Below, piece after piece: positions 1 through 5,431 of a stretch of 5,668 nucleotides of DNA (positions within the stretch are counted from its first letter, which is position 1; the number at the start of each line of letters is the position of its first letter). Source of the stretch: Anaerolineaceae bacterium (GTDB lineage Bacteria > Chloroflexota > Anaerolineae > Anaerolineales > Anaerolineaceae); NCBI GenBank assembly GCA_011620445.1, contig WOZB01000123.1:1-5668 (forward strand). Reading direction: 5' to 3'. Under the pieces are notes generated by a model, which saw only the letters and a list, made by a program, of their open reading frames with translations, was not told the origin of the DNA and did not search any database. Made by a program: the position numbers and the translations under genes.

Positions 1-220
1 CCATTACTCTCAAGTCCAGGTCAGTGGATTCAGCCAGCAACTTGGTTTCATTCAAGTTATTGAGCAAATCTTTATATTCATTTGCCAGTTTTACGATCGG
101 TTCCAGATCGGATTTTTCCTTGGAAAGATCTGCGATGGTTTGATAATCATCAGCCGATTGGCCTAATTGTTCTTCTATGTCATAATAGCGAGAGAGAATC
201 GCCTGCATTTTTTCAATCAT
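1..220 (-). CDS. prfA: Peptide chain release factor 1, N-terminal part (cut by window edge)
   Basis: RF1 recognises UAA and UAG in the ribosomal A site and triggers release of the finished protein in the cytoplasm. Only the first 73 codons are inside the window. The translation begins MIEKMQAILSRYYDIEEQ, and continues through 'LSKEKSDLEPIV' and 'EYKDLLNNL' to 'STDLDLRVM'. This is the helical N-terminal domain of RF1, where the family typically reads 'LEKL..I..RY.ELE', 'LSKE...LEPIV' and 'D.ELREMA'. The PxT anticodon-like and GGQ motifs lie beyond the edge, so RF1 is separated from RF2 only by N-terminal resemblance. The start at 218-220 fits the family and is preceded by a modest purine-rich site (AGGCAGGTA) at suitable distance; Met5 is a less likely alternative. 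An extended -10 box lies just upstream. In many bacteria prfA is followed by prmC, which would lie outside this window. Confidence 0.85.
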   Translation of the reverse strand, partial: MIEKMQAILSRYYDIEEQLGQSADDYQTIADLSKEKSDLEPIVKLANEYKDLLNNLNETKLLAESTDLDLRVM

Positions 221-244
221 TTTTTACCTGCCTGATAGGCGGCG

Positions 245-253
245 ATTATACCA
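245..253 (-). promoter_or_regulatory. Extended -10 promoter for prfA
   Basis: Read on the minus strand this is TGGTATAAT, a perfect TATAAT preceded by the TGn extension. Transcription would begin near 237-239, giving a leader of about 17-19 bases that still contains the weak ribosome site before the prfA start at 220. The best -35 match at 17-base spacing (TGCAGA, 268-273) is poor, as is common when an extended -10 is present. Sigma-70-type recognition is inferred from the consensus alone. Confidence 0.5.
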
Positions 254-292
254 CGCCAGGTTGGACCTCTGCAGCCGCATTGTAGGGAAAAA

Positions 293-310
293 TACCCGTT
301 ATAATGGGTA
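293..310. repeat. Imperfect 18-bp palindrome over -10 box and start codon
   Basis: TACCCGTTATAATGGGTA equals its own reverse complement except at one symmetric pair of positions (the G at 298 opposite the T at 305). It spans the TATAAT box and the first possible start codon (304) of the histidine phosphatase gene. It could be an operator or a 5'-end hairpin. Part of the symmetry comes from the TATAAT core itself, so the real signal is the TACCC/GGGTA arms. Confidence 0.35.
300..305 (+). promoter_or_regulatory. -10 box for the histidine phosphatase/CorC-type operon
   Basis: A perfect TATAAT overlaps the ATG at 304 by two bases. No convincing -35 hexamer is found at 16-18 bases (the nearest candidate, TTGTAG at 280-285, is spaced only 14). 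Initiation about 7 bases downstream would fall at 312-313, exactly at the second in-frame ATG (313-315). This would produce a leaderless mRNA. The inference rests on the hexamer and its position only. Confidence 0.4.
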
Positions 311-1083
311 AAATGCAGCTTTACTTCATCCGCCACGGCCAATCGACCAATAATGCCCTCCCTGACGATTTTGAGGATAATGGCTCAAATAACCGCTCGG
401 AGGATCCTGATCTTACACCCATCGGCATCCGTCAGGCTCAATTGACCGCAGAGGCGCTCGCATTCCAGGATCCAAGTTTCAAAATTCAACATACACCTTA
501 CGGAGATGGCGATTTCCAGAACCGATCTGGTTTCGGACTCACACACCTGTATTCCGGCTTGATGATTCGGGCTGTACATACAGGAACCATCATCGGCGAT
601 CGCCTTGGTTTGCCTCTGACCGCGCACGTGGATATGCACGAGTGCGGCGGCATCTACCTCCAAAAAGAAGTCAATAATAAGAAAATCATTGAGATTATGC
701 ACGGCAAAGGCCGAACCTGGTTTGCCGAGAATTATCCTAAACTCCAATTTGTTTCACCCGTCGCGGAAAGCGGATGGTGGCCAGGGGGTAAGGAAGATTA
801 CCTTCCCCGTATTGAAAGAGCATTCAGGGTCATTGAATTTTTGAAAAACCGCCATGCCGGCACAGATGATCGCATAGGTATCATCACACACGGTAGTTTT
901 TTCTCAATTATTTTCCGTGCTTTCTTCAAATTGGACCTGCACATTCTTCGGTCTGCCGACCAACCCTACCGCCTGGTTTATAATAATTGCGGCATCACTC
1001 GCATCGATGTTGTGAACCCGCGTTTTTTTGAGTTGATTTATCTCAACCGCACATGCCACTTGCCTAACGACCTTATCACCTGA
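304..1083 (+). CDS. Histidine phosphatase (phosphoglycerate mutase-like) family protein
   Basis: A cytoplasmic phosphohydrolase or mutase of the histidine phosphatase superfamily; the substrate cannot be told from sequence. Numbering from the first ATG, strand 1 carries the signature 'YFIRHGQSTNN' with Arg10 and phospho-acceptor His11. 'DPDLTPIGIRQAQ' follows at 34-46. The second phosphate-pocket arginine is probably Arg89 in 'SGLMIRAVHTG', the acid is probably Glu113 in 'HECGGI', and the second catalytic histidine is His196 in 'IITHGSF'. All core residues are present, so it should be active. At 259 residues it is longer than the minimal fold (about 200), with extra segments near 18-33 and 57-80. 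No signal peptide or membrane segment is seen. Neither ATG has a Shine-Dalgarno site. The start at 304 is the outer limit; ATG 313 (protein starting MQLYFIRHGQ) is preferred if the -10 box at 300-305 is used. The CorC-type gene begins 7 bases after the stop, suggesting an operon. Confidence 0.85.
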   Translation: MGKMQLYFIRHGQSTNNALPDDFEDNGSNNRSEDPDLTPIGIRQAQLTAEALAFQDPSFKIQHTPYGDGDFQNRSGFGLTHLYSGLMIRAVHTGTIIGDRLGLPLTAHVDMHECGGIYLQKEVNNKKIIEIMHGKGRTWFAENYPKLQFVSPVAESGWWPGGKEDYLPRIERAFRVIEFLKNRHAGTDDRIGIITHGSFFSIIFRAFFKLDLHILRSADQPYRLVYNNCGITRIDVVNPRFFELIYLNRTCHLPNDLIT

Positions 1084-1090
1084 GATAAAC

Positions 1091-2410
1091 ATGTCCGTTA
1101 GCCTTGAAATTCTTCTGATTTTTATTCTCATCTTTATAAATGGCGTTTTTTCCATGTATGAGATGTCGATGGTTTCCTCACGCAAGGTCCGCCTCGAGCA
1201 GATGGAAGATGACGGTGATGAAAGCGCTGCGAACGCGCTTAAGCTTCTTGCCACCCCTAACCGTTACCTCTCGACTGTCCAGTTCGTGATCACCCTCATC
1301 AGTATCCTTTCCGGTGCTTTTGGCGGTGCCCGCCTTGCCAAGCCCTTGGCTCTGTTCTTTGAACGTCAAGGTTGGTTTGAAAAAAGTTCCGAAGCTTGGG
1401 CGCTGACCTTTATCGTCATTTTGGTCACCTTCTTTTCGCTTGTCCTGGGCGAGCTTGTTCCCAAACGTATAGCCCTCGGCAACCCCGAACTTATCGCCGC
1501 TCGTTTTTCTGGAATCATGAGCGTTTTTGCGCAGGTAGCCCGCCCGGTTGTTTGGTTCCTCAGCACTGCCACAAATTTCTTCCTCAAATTGTTTGGCATT
1601 AAACCAAAACCTCAACCAGTAGTGACTGAGGAAGAAATCAAGCTGCTCATCGAGCAAGGCGCTCAGCAGGGCATCTTCGAAGCCAAAGAACAGGATATGG
1701 TTTCAGCGGTCTTCCGCTTCACTGAGCGCCGGGTGGATGCTCTTATGACACCGCGTACGGATATGGTGTGGATCGACCTGGATGACCCTAGGGGCGTCAT
1801 CATTGACGACCTCAAGGCATCGGCTTTTTCGCGTGTTCCAGTCGCGCATGGCAGCCTTGACCAGGTGGTTGGGATGGTCTACTTAAAGGACCTCATCGGT
1901 GTAGATATGAGTTCTCCTGATTTCAATCTACTAAACTACGCGCAAGAGCCCTTATATGTTCCGGAAAGCACCAATGCGCTTGCTGTTTTTGACAAATTCC
2001 GCCTGACCGGCAAGCATCAAGCGCTCGTAATAGACGAATATGGCGGTGTCCAGGGAATCGTCACCCTCTATGATGTGCTCGAATCCATTATGGGCGATAT
2101 CCCCCAGGATGAATTGGATACGAGTCAGGAAGCCATTCAGCGAGCTGATGGTTCCTGGCTTTTTGACGGTTTGCTGCCAATAGATGAACTTAAGGACAAA
2201 CTGGATTTGGATGAGCTGCCAGAAGAGTCAAAAGCCGGGTACCAAACCCTGAGCGGTTTTGTGATGAACCAGCTGGGTGCCATCCCGCGGGTGGGCCAGA
2301 GCTTCACTTGGGATAAGCTGCGTTTTGAAGTTGTGGATATGGACGGCCGCCGCGTGGACAGGGTTATGGTTAGCGACGCCCGGACAGAAACTCAGAAACC
2401 GTCTACCTAA
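1091..2410 (+). CDS. CNNM/CorC-HlyC family membrane protein (hemolysin family, CBS pair)
   Basis: An inner-membrane protein of the family that includes hemolysin-like YtfL/YhdP-type proteins and bacterial CNNM/CorC magnesium transporters; a role in Mg2+ (or Co2+) export or homeostasis is inferred from the family. Domain order is complete. A CNNM/DUF21 transmembrane domain (about 1-170) has hydrophobic segments near 4-22, 60-88, 103-120 and 133-160, the helix-1 exit motif 'YEMSMVSSRKVRLEQ' (23-37) and 'GELVPKRIA' (120-128). A linker with 'TEEEIKLLIEQGAQQGIF' (179-196) follows. The CBS pair runs about 210-336, with 'LMTPRTDMVWID' (218-229) and 'DEYGGVQGIVTLYDVLE' (315-331). The C-terminal CorC_HlyC domain is about 345-428, including 'AGYQTLSGFVM' (382-392) and 'GRRVDRVMV' (419-427). 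Length (439) is normal. CBS domains usually bind adenine nucleotides and gate transport. There is no clear ribosome site, so translation is probably coupled to the upstream gene. The stop overlaps that of the convergent methyltransferase gene. Confidence 0.9.
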   Translation: MSVSLEILLIFILIFINGVFSMYEMSMVSSRKVRLEQMEDDGDESAANALKLLATPNRYLSTVQFVITLISILSGAFGGARLAKPLALFFERQGWFEKSSEAWALTFIVILVTFFSLVLGELVPKRIALGNPELIAARFSGIMSVFAQVARPVVWFLSTATNFFLKLFGIKPKPQPVVTEEEIKLLIEQGAQQGIFEAKEQDMVSAVFRFTERRVDALMTPRTDMVWIDLDDPRGVIIDDLKASAFSRVPVAHGSLDQVVGMVYLKDLIGVDMSSPDFNLLNYAQEPLYVPESTNALAVFDKFRLTGKHQALVIDEYGGVQGIVTLYDVLESIMGDIPQDELDTSQEAIQRADGSWLFDGLLPIDELKDKLDLDELPEESKAGYQTLSGFVMNQLGAIPRVGQSFTWDKLRFEVVDMDGRRVDRVMVSDARTETQKPST

Positions 2411-3306
2411 TCCTTCGACCAGCGGGTATACATGGCATGTGAAATCACATGCCCGGCAGATTTATCCACCGTTACCAGTTCACCGGTTTCCGTTTTACCT
2501 CTTTCCCCCATCACTTCTACGACGGCTTGCTCAATGAGCAAAGCTGAAGCCCGGATGGCATAAGCCGTGATGACCATAAAATCCGCGTCATTACCCAACA
2601 GACCGCGGCAAGCACGCATCAGTTCCGGAATCTTTTTGAAGAAATCCCATACCTCCCCCGAGGTGCCCCTTCCAAACTTTGGAGGATCCAGCACAATCCC
2701 TTGGTACTTGCTACCTCGGCGCATTTCACGTTCTGCAAATTTCAGCGCGTCTTCGGCAATCCAGCGCACAGGCTGCTTCTCGAGGCCTGAAAGTTTGTAA
2801 TTGTAATTTGCCCAGGTAATGGCGTGTTTGGAGGCATCCACATGCGTTACCTCCGCGCCGGCTTCTGCGCAAGCCAGGGTTGCCAGGCCCGAATATCCAA
2901 ATAAGTTAAGTACCTTGAAAGGTTTGGCAGCTTTACGGATGCGGTTCTCCATCCAATCCCAATTGCTGGCCATCTCAGGGAAGACGCCAATATGCCGGGA
3001 ATTAGCCAGTTGAGCCTGGAAACGCAGGTTTTTGTAGCTCATCTCCCAGGATTTTTCAATAGGTTTGAGAAACCTCCAGGAAGCACCGTATTCAGCTTTT
3101 TCTTCAACCATCATGGCATCAGCCTTATCCCAGACCTCAGGCTTAAGGGTTTTTTCCCACACGGCTTGCGGCTCAGGGCGAATGAGGATATGCTTGCCAA
3201 AACGTTCCAGCGTTTTGCCTTTGCCGCTATCCAGGAGTTCGTAATCTTCCCACCCTTGGGGGGCCAAAAGGTGAATTGTAGTCGCTAAAAAATCGTGTTT
3301 TGTCAT
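2407..3306 (-). CDS. RlmI-like class I SAM-dependent (rRNA) methyltransferase lacking a PUA domain
   Basis: A cytoplasmic SAM-dependent methyltransferase of the RlmI/RlmK-type group (COG1092-like), probably acting on cytosine or guanine of ribosomal RNA; the target base is inferred from the family. Residues 1-125 form the N-terminal substrate-recognition region, with 'RHIGVFPEMASNWDWM' (104-119) typical of the group. The Rossmann core follows: motif I 'VLNLFGYSGLATLACAEAGA' (132-151), the acidic residue at the end of strand 2 in 'VTHVDASKHAITWAN' (153-167), and motif IV 'GIVLDPPKFGRG' (203-214), the catalytic DPPK/F loop. At 299 residues it lacks the N-terminal PUA domain of E. coli RlmI (about 396 residues), a shorter version that is common in the family. 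The start at 3304-3306 has an AAGGT site 8 bases upstream that overlaps the stop region of the UbiA-like gene, 5 bases away. The two genes are therefore probably co-transcribed and translationally coupled. The 3' end overlaps the convergent CorC-type gene by 4 bases. Confidence 0.85.
   Translation of the reverse strand: MTKHDFLATTIHLLAPQGWEDYELLDSGKGKTLERFGKHILIRPEPQAVWEKTLKPEVWDKADAMMVEEKAEYGASWRFLKPIEKSWEMSYKNLRFQAQLANSRHIGVFPEMASNWDWMENRIRKAAKPFKVLNLFGYSGLATLACAEAGAEVTHVDASKHAITWANYNYKLSGLEKQPVRWIAEDALKFAEREMRRGSKYQGIVLDPPKFGRGTSGEVWDFFKKIPELMRACRGLLGNDADFMVITAYAIRASALLIEQAVVEVMGERGKTETGELVTVDKSAGHVISHAMYTRWSKD
2434..2453. repeat. Perfect 9-bp inverted repeat at the convergent gene junction
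   Basis: Arms GGCATGTGA and TCACATGCC are separated by only AA. The repeat lies inside the last codons of the methyltransferase gene (encoding GHVISHA) and 23 bases past the stop of the plus-strand CorC-type gene. It could stabilise or mark the 3' end of either transcript. No run of T follows it on either strand, so it is not a standard intrinsic terminator. By rough count, a 9-bp perfect arm with a loop under 9 bases is expected about 0.2 times in a window this size. Confidence 0.45.
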
Positions 3307-3311
3307 GGAAT

Positions 3312-4172
3312 TTACCTTATGATATTGAATATTTGGGTTGCCAGAAGGAATGTTACCAGTGCTATTGCCAAAGCGCGTTGGTAAATCGAAAATATGGCGT
3401 GCGTGTAAGTTCCATTGTGGCTGCTGTGATGCGAGAATTGCGGGTTGAACATGATCAGGAGCAACACCAGCATCAATGCTGAGGCCCAGGCAGGCACCAG
3501 CCCTGAGAACGTGAACACAAAGAAGCTGGCTAACAAAACCAGAATCGAGGTAAGGGCAAGCGTAACCGATAGTCTGGGCCGGAGGTTCTCCTCCGCTTTT
3601 CCACCTGCTTGGGTTTCAACCCGGCTGAAATAAGCTGCAAAGGTCAGCAGGAAAGCCAAACTGCCGCTAAACAATGCGTTATTTCCAAAGTGAGCTGATT
3701 TCAAGATGGTGGCACTGAGAAAGGGCAAGAAAGCAGTCAGGATTGAGAAACCCAGGGCATCCAACAACATGCTCTGGCGAAGCCTCAAGCTGTGATGGAA
3801 GTAAAATAACCCTGTTATGAGCATGGCCAGATTAGTCAGTAGTGTACTCCTGGAACTGACAGCGCTCAGTAAAAGCCCAATACCTGCCAGCACTAAGCTC
3901 AATTTCGAAGCGTCTGGAATGGAGAGATAACCTTTGGAAAGCGGATTATTCGGGTTTTTGCCTTCAGAAAGCGCGTCCAGCGGTGCATCTTCAATACTTC
4001 CAAAGGCAAAAATCGCCATAACAAGGCACAAGATTCCAAAACTGTTACATATTCGCAAGAATAAACTCTGGTTCGCTGAAACAAGCCAGCCCAGTGCCAT
4101 ACTTGAAGCTACAGGCCAAAAAATAAGATCAAGCTGGGTTAAGCGCAGTAATTTGGTCACCAGGTGTTTCAT
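3312..4172 (-). CDS. UbiA-like polytopic membrane protein (prenyltransferase family, divergent)
   Basis: UbiA-family enzymes transfer prenyl chains to aromatic or other acceptors in the membrane, for quinones, hemes or lipids; the acceptor here is unknown. The 286 residues show about eight or nine hydrophobic segments (near 14-31, 38-58, 89-105, 109-125, 135-155, 164-182, 201-221, 225-242 and 260-283). The opening 'RLTQLDLIFWPVASSMALG' resembles UbiA helix 1. 'GSIEDAPLDALSEGKNPNNPLSKG' begins at residue 58 and lines up with the first Asp-rich motif (NDxxDxxxDxxxxPxRPLxxG), but the leading N-D is G-S, leaving E61, D62 and D66. 'YFHHSLRLRQ' (124-133) matches the 'YS..LRLK' segment. The second motif (DxxxDxxxG) appears only as 'SRVETQAGG' (183-191). 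It may be a divergent enzyme or may have lost activity. The start at 4170-4172 has no Shine-Dalgarno site and sits about 10 bases from a -10 box. It leads the operon with the methyltransferase gene. Confidence 0.62.
   Translation of the reverse strand: MKHLVTKLLRLTQLDLIFWPVASSMALGWLVSANQSLFLRICNSFGILCLVMAIFAFGSIEDAPLDALSEGKNPNNPLSKGYLSIPDASKLSLVLAGIGLLLSAVSSRSTLLTNLAMLITGLFYFHHSLRLRQSMLLDALGFSILTAFLPFLSATILKSAHFGNNALFSGSLAFLLTFAAYFSRVETQAGGKAEENLRPRLSVTLALTSILVLLASFFVFTFSGLVPAWASALMLVLLLIMFNPQFSHHSSHNGTYTHAIFSIYQRALAIALVTFLLATQIFNIIR
3314..3318 (-). promoter_or_regulatory. Ribosome binding site of the methyltransferase gene, overlapping the upstream stop
   Basis: AAGGT on the minus strand lies 7-8 bases before the ATG at 3306. 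It uses the last sense codon (AGG) and first stop-codon base of the UbiA-like gene. Ribosomes finishing the upstream gene would clear or reuse this site, the classic arrangement for translational coupling. Confidence 0.6.
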
Positions 4173-4187
4173 ACTTTAGGAAAGTAT
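4171..4187. repeat. Perfect inverted repeat over -10 box and start codon of the UbiA-like gene
   Basis: Arms ATACTTT and AAAGTAT with AGG between. The repeat covers five of the six bases of the -10 box, the predicted transcription start and two bases of the start codon. It is well placed for a repressor site, or for occluding the start in a short 5' hairpin. Seven-base arms alone are not rare (about three such small-loop repeats are expected by chance in this window), so the argument rests on position. Confidence 0.35.
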
Positions 4188-4211
4188 ACCAAGCGCAAGC
4201 AATGATTTGAA
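4183..4211 (-). promoter_or_regulatory. Promoter of the UbiA-like/methyltransferase operon
   Basis: On the minus strand: -35 TTCAAA (4206-4211, four of six consensus bases), a 17-base spacer, and -10 TATACT (4183-4188, five of six). Initiation is expected at the A residues near 4175-4177, only 3-5 bases before the ATG at 4170-4172. There is no room for a Shine-Dalgarno site, and none is seen in this position. Confidence 0.5.
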
Positions 4212-4225
4212 TCAAAAAAAAGATA

Positions 4226-4254
4226 TTGGTAAGAAGACGATTAGAATTTATTAA
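4226..4254 (+). promoter_or_regulatory. Possible promoter of the MalY/PatB-type gene
   Basis: TTGGTA (4226-4231), a 17-base spacer and TATTAA (4249-4254) give a weak match of four of six bases in each hexamer. Initiation near 4261 would leave a leader of about 14 bases containing the GGAGG site. TAGAAT (4242-4247) is a better -10 but has no partner -35 at normal spacing. The A+T-rich stretch 4211-4262 clearly holds the control region; the exact hexamers are uncertain. Confidence 0.35.
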
Positions 4255-4264
4255 ACAAATTAAT

Positions 4265-4269
4265 GGAGG
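4265..4269 (+). promoter_or_regulatory. Strong Shine-Dalgarno site deciding the MalY/PatB start
   Basis: GGAGG lies 5 bases before the ATG at 4275-4277. The earlier in-frame ATG at 4263 overlaps this site and has no site of its own, so 4275 is the start. This also matches the family N-terminus (MxFD..I.RR...S.RW). Confidence 0.8.
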
Positions 4270-4274
4270 CAGAA

Positions 4275-5423
4275 ATGGATTTTGATCGAATAATTGACCG
4301 CCGCAGTACCGAAAGCTTGCGTTGGCAAATTTACCCGCAAGACGTATTACCTCTATGGGTGGCAGATATGGATTTTGAAAGTCCTGCCTGTGTGCTAAAA
4401 GCGTTGCATGAACGGGTTGACCACGGCATCTTCGGTTACGACCTGGCGACATTCGGCCTAAAGGAAGTGTTCATCGAGCGCATGCAAAACTTATATGCAT
4501 GGCAGGTCACTGACCCGCAGCTCAGTTTCGTTCCAGGAGTGGTCACTGGTTTCAATCTCGCCTTGCGTGCTCTATGTCAGCCTGGGGATTCGGTCATCTT
4601 CTTTACCCCTGCCTACCCTCCATTCTTCTCAGGTCCCAAATCAGCGGGTCTCAATGTTATCGAATGCCCGATGCTTGAAGACTCGGAAAGCAATTACAGC
4701 ATTGATTTTGACCTGTTCGAACACCTGATTGTTGAACATCATGTGAAAGCATATATCCATTGTGATCCGCAAAATCCAACCGGCCGTGCCTTCTGCCGGG
4801 CGGAGCTTGAAAAATTAGCTGGGATTCTCCTGCGCCACAGAGTCTTTACCTGCTCCGATGAAATTCATTGCGATATAGTTTATGACGGCTGCCAACACAT
4901 TCCCATTGCTTCCCTTTCCAGAGAAGTTTCTGACACAACCCTCTCATTTCTTGCCCCAAGCAAAACTTTCAACATTGCCGGCCTCTATGCCTCGGTTGCA
5001 ATCATTCAGAATGAAACCCTTGCCAAACGCTTTACTGACGTCCGCAGTGGACTGGTTGGCTCACCGAGCTCGCTAGCCCTGACGGCTGCTAAAGCAGCCT
5101 ACAAAGACGGCGCAGAGTGGCTGGACGAATGTTTGATTTATCTGCAGGCAAATCGCAATTGGTTGCTTGAAAATATTCAAGCGCGTTTGTCTGGTGTAAA
5201 AGCCACCCGACCCGAAGCCACTTTCCTGATGTGGCTCGACTGCCGCCAAACCGGGCTTGAAAGCCCGTACAAATTCTTCCTCGATAAGGCAAAGGTAGCC
5301 TTGAATGACGGCCTTACCTTTGGAGAGCAATACAGCCAATTCACCCGGCTAAACTTTGGCACCCCGCGGGCAAATCTTGAGACAGCCCTGAATGCCATGG
5401 AAAGAGCCCTGAAAGAACGGTAA
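4275..5423 (+). CDS. MalY/PatB family PLP-dependent cystathionine beta-lyase/aminotransferase
   Basis: A cytoplasmic fold-type I PLP enzyme. The MalY/PatB group cleaves C-S bonds of cystathionine or cysteine conjugates to give a thiol, pyruvate and ammonia, and some members act as aminotransferases. The 382-residue protein starts 'MDFDRIIDRRSTESLRW', the usual opening, followed by 'LPLWVADMDFESP' (25-37) and 'HGIFGYD' (50-56), both hallmarks. 'PGVVTGFNLAL' (87-97) and 'TPAYPPFF' (111-118) contribute to the cofactor phosphate and ring pocket. Asn167 in 'DPQNPTGR' and Asp195 in 'CSDEIHCDI' contact PLP. Lys230 in 'APSKTFNIAGL' is the Schiff-base lysine, and Arg358 in 'TRLNFG' should bind the substrate carboxylate. 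No key residue is missing and the length is normal. It is led by a strong GGAGG site from a divergent control region. A methyltransferase gene starts 8 bases after the stop. Which substrate it uses in vivo cannot be decided here; a beta-lyase role in methionine synthesis or thiol release is the best guess. Confidence 0.9.
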   Translation: MDFDRIIDRRSTESLRWQIYPQDVLPLWVADMDFESPACVLKALHERVDHGIFGYDLATFGLKEVFIERMQNLYAWQVTDPQLSFVPGVVTGFNLALRALCQPGDSVIFFTPAYPPFFSGPKSAGLNVIECPMLEDSESNYSIDFDLFEHLIVEHHVKAYIHCDPQNPTGRAFCRAELEKLAGILLRHRVFTCSDEIHCDIVYDGCQHIPIASLSREVSDTTLSFLAPSKTFNIAGLYASVAIIQNETLAKRFTDVRSGLVGSPSSLALTAAKAAYKDGAEWLDECLIYLQANRNWLLENIQARLSGVKATRPEATFLMWLDCRQTGLESPYKFFLDKAKVALNDGLTFGEQYSQFTRLNFGTPRANLETALNAMERALKER

Positions 5424-5431
5424 TTCTCCGT

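Noticed and set aside
82..285. Plus-strand open frame of 67 codons over the prfA start region
   Set aside because: It is antisense to the recognisable RF1 N-terminus and crosses the divergent promoter region; its translation resembles no protein family.
1178..1657. Minus-strand open frame of 159 codons inside the CorC-type gene
   Set aside because: The plus-strand frame has clear, complete domain motifs through this stretch; the antisense translation is low in hydrophobic order and has no recognisable motif.
4214..4221. Run of eight A in the divergent region, considered as the tail of an intrinsic terminator on the minus strand
   Set aside because: No GC-rich stem precedes it on the minus strand, and the flanking genes diverge, so no transcript is expected to end there.
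4263..4274. Four-codon N-terminal extension (M-E-A-E) of the MalY/PatB-type protein
   Set aside because: These bases form the GGAGG ribosome site for the ATG at 4275, and the family N-terminus begins at that Met.
4129..4452. Minus-strand open frame of 107 codons spanning the divergent control region
   Set aside because: It is antisense to the conserved N-terminus of the MalY/PatB-type gene and overlaps the start of the UbiA-like gene in another frame; no family resemblance.
5084..5099. Inverted repeat GGCTGCT-AA-AGCAGCC inside the MalY/PatB-type gene
   Set aside because: Seven-base arms with small loops are expected about three times by chance in a window this size, and the position mid-gene suggests no function.
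5252..5267. Inverted repeat CGGGCTT-GA-AAGCCCG inside the MalY/PatB-type gene
   Set aside because: Same chance argument; it lies in coding sequence 150 bases before the stop with no following T run.
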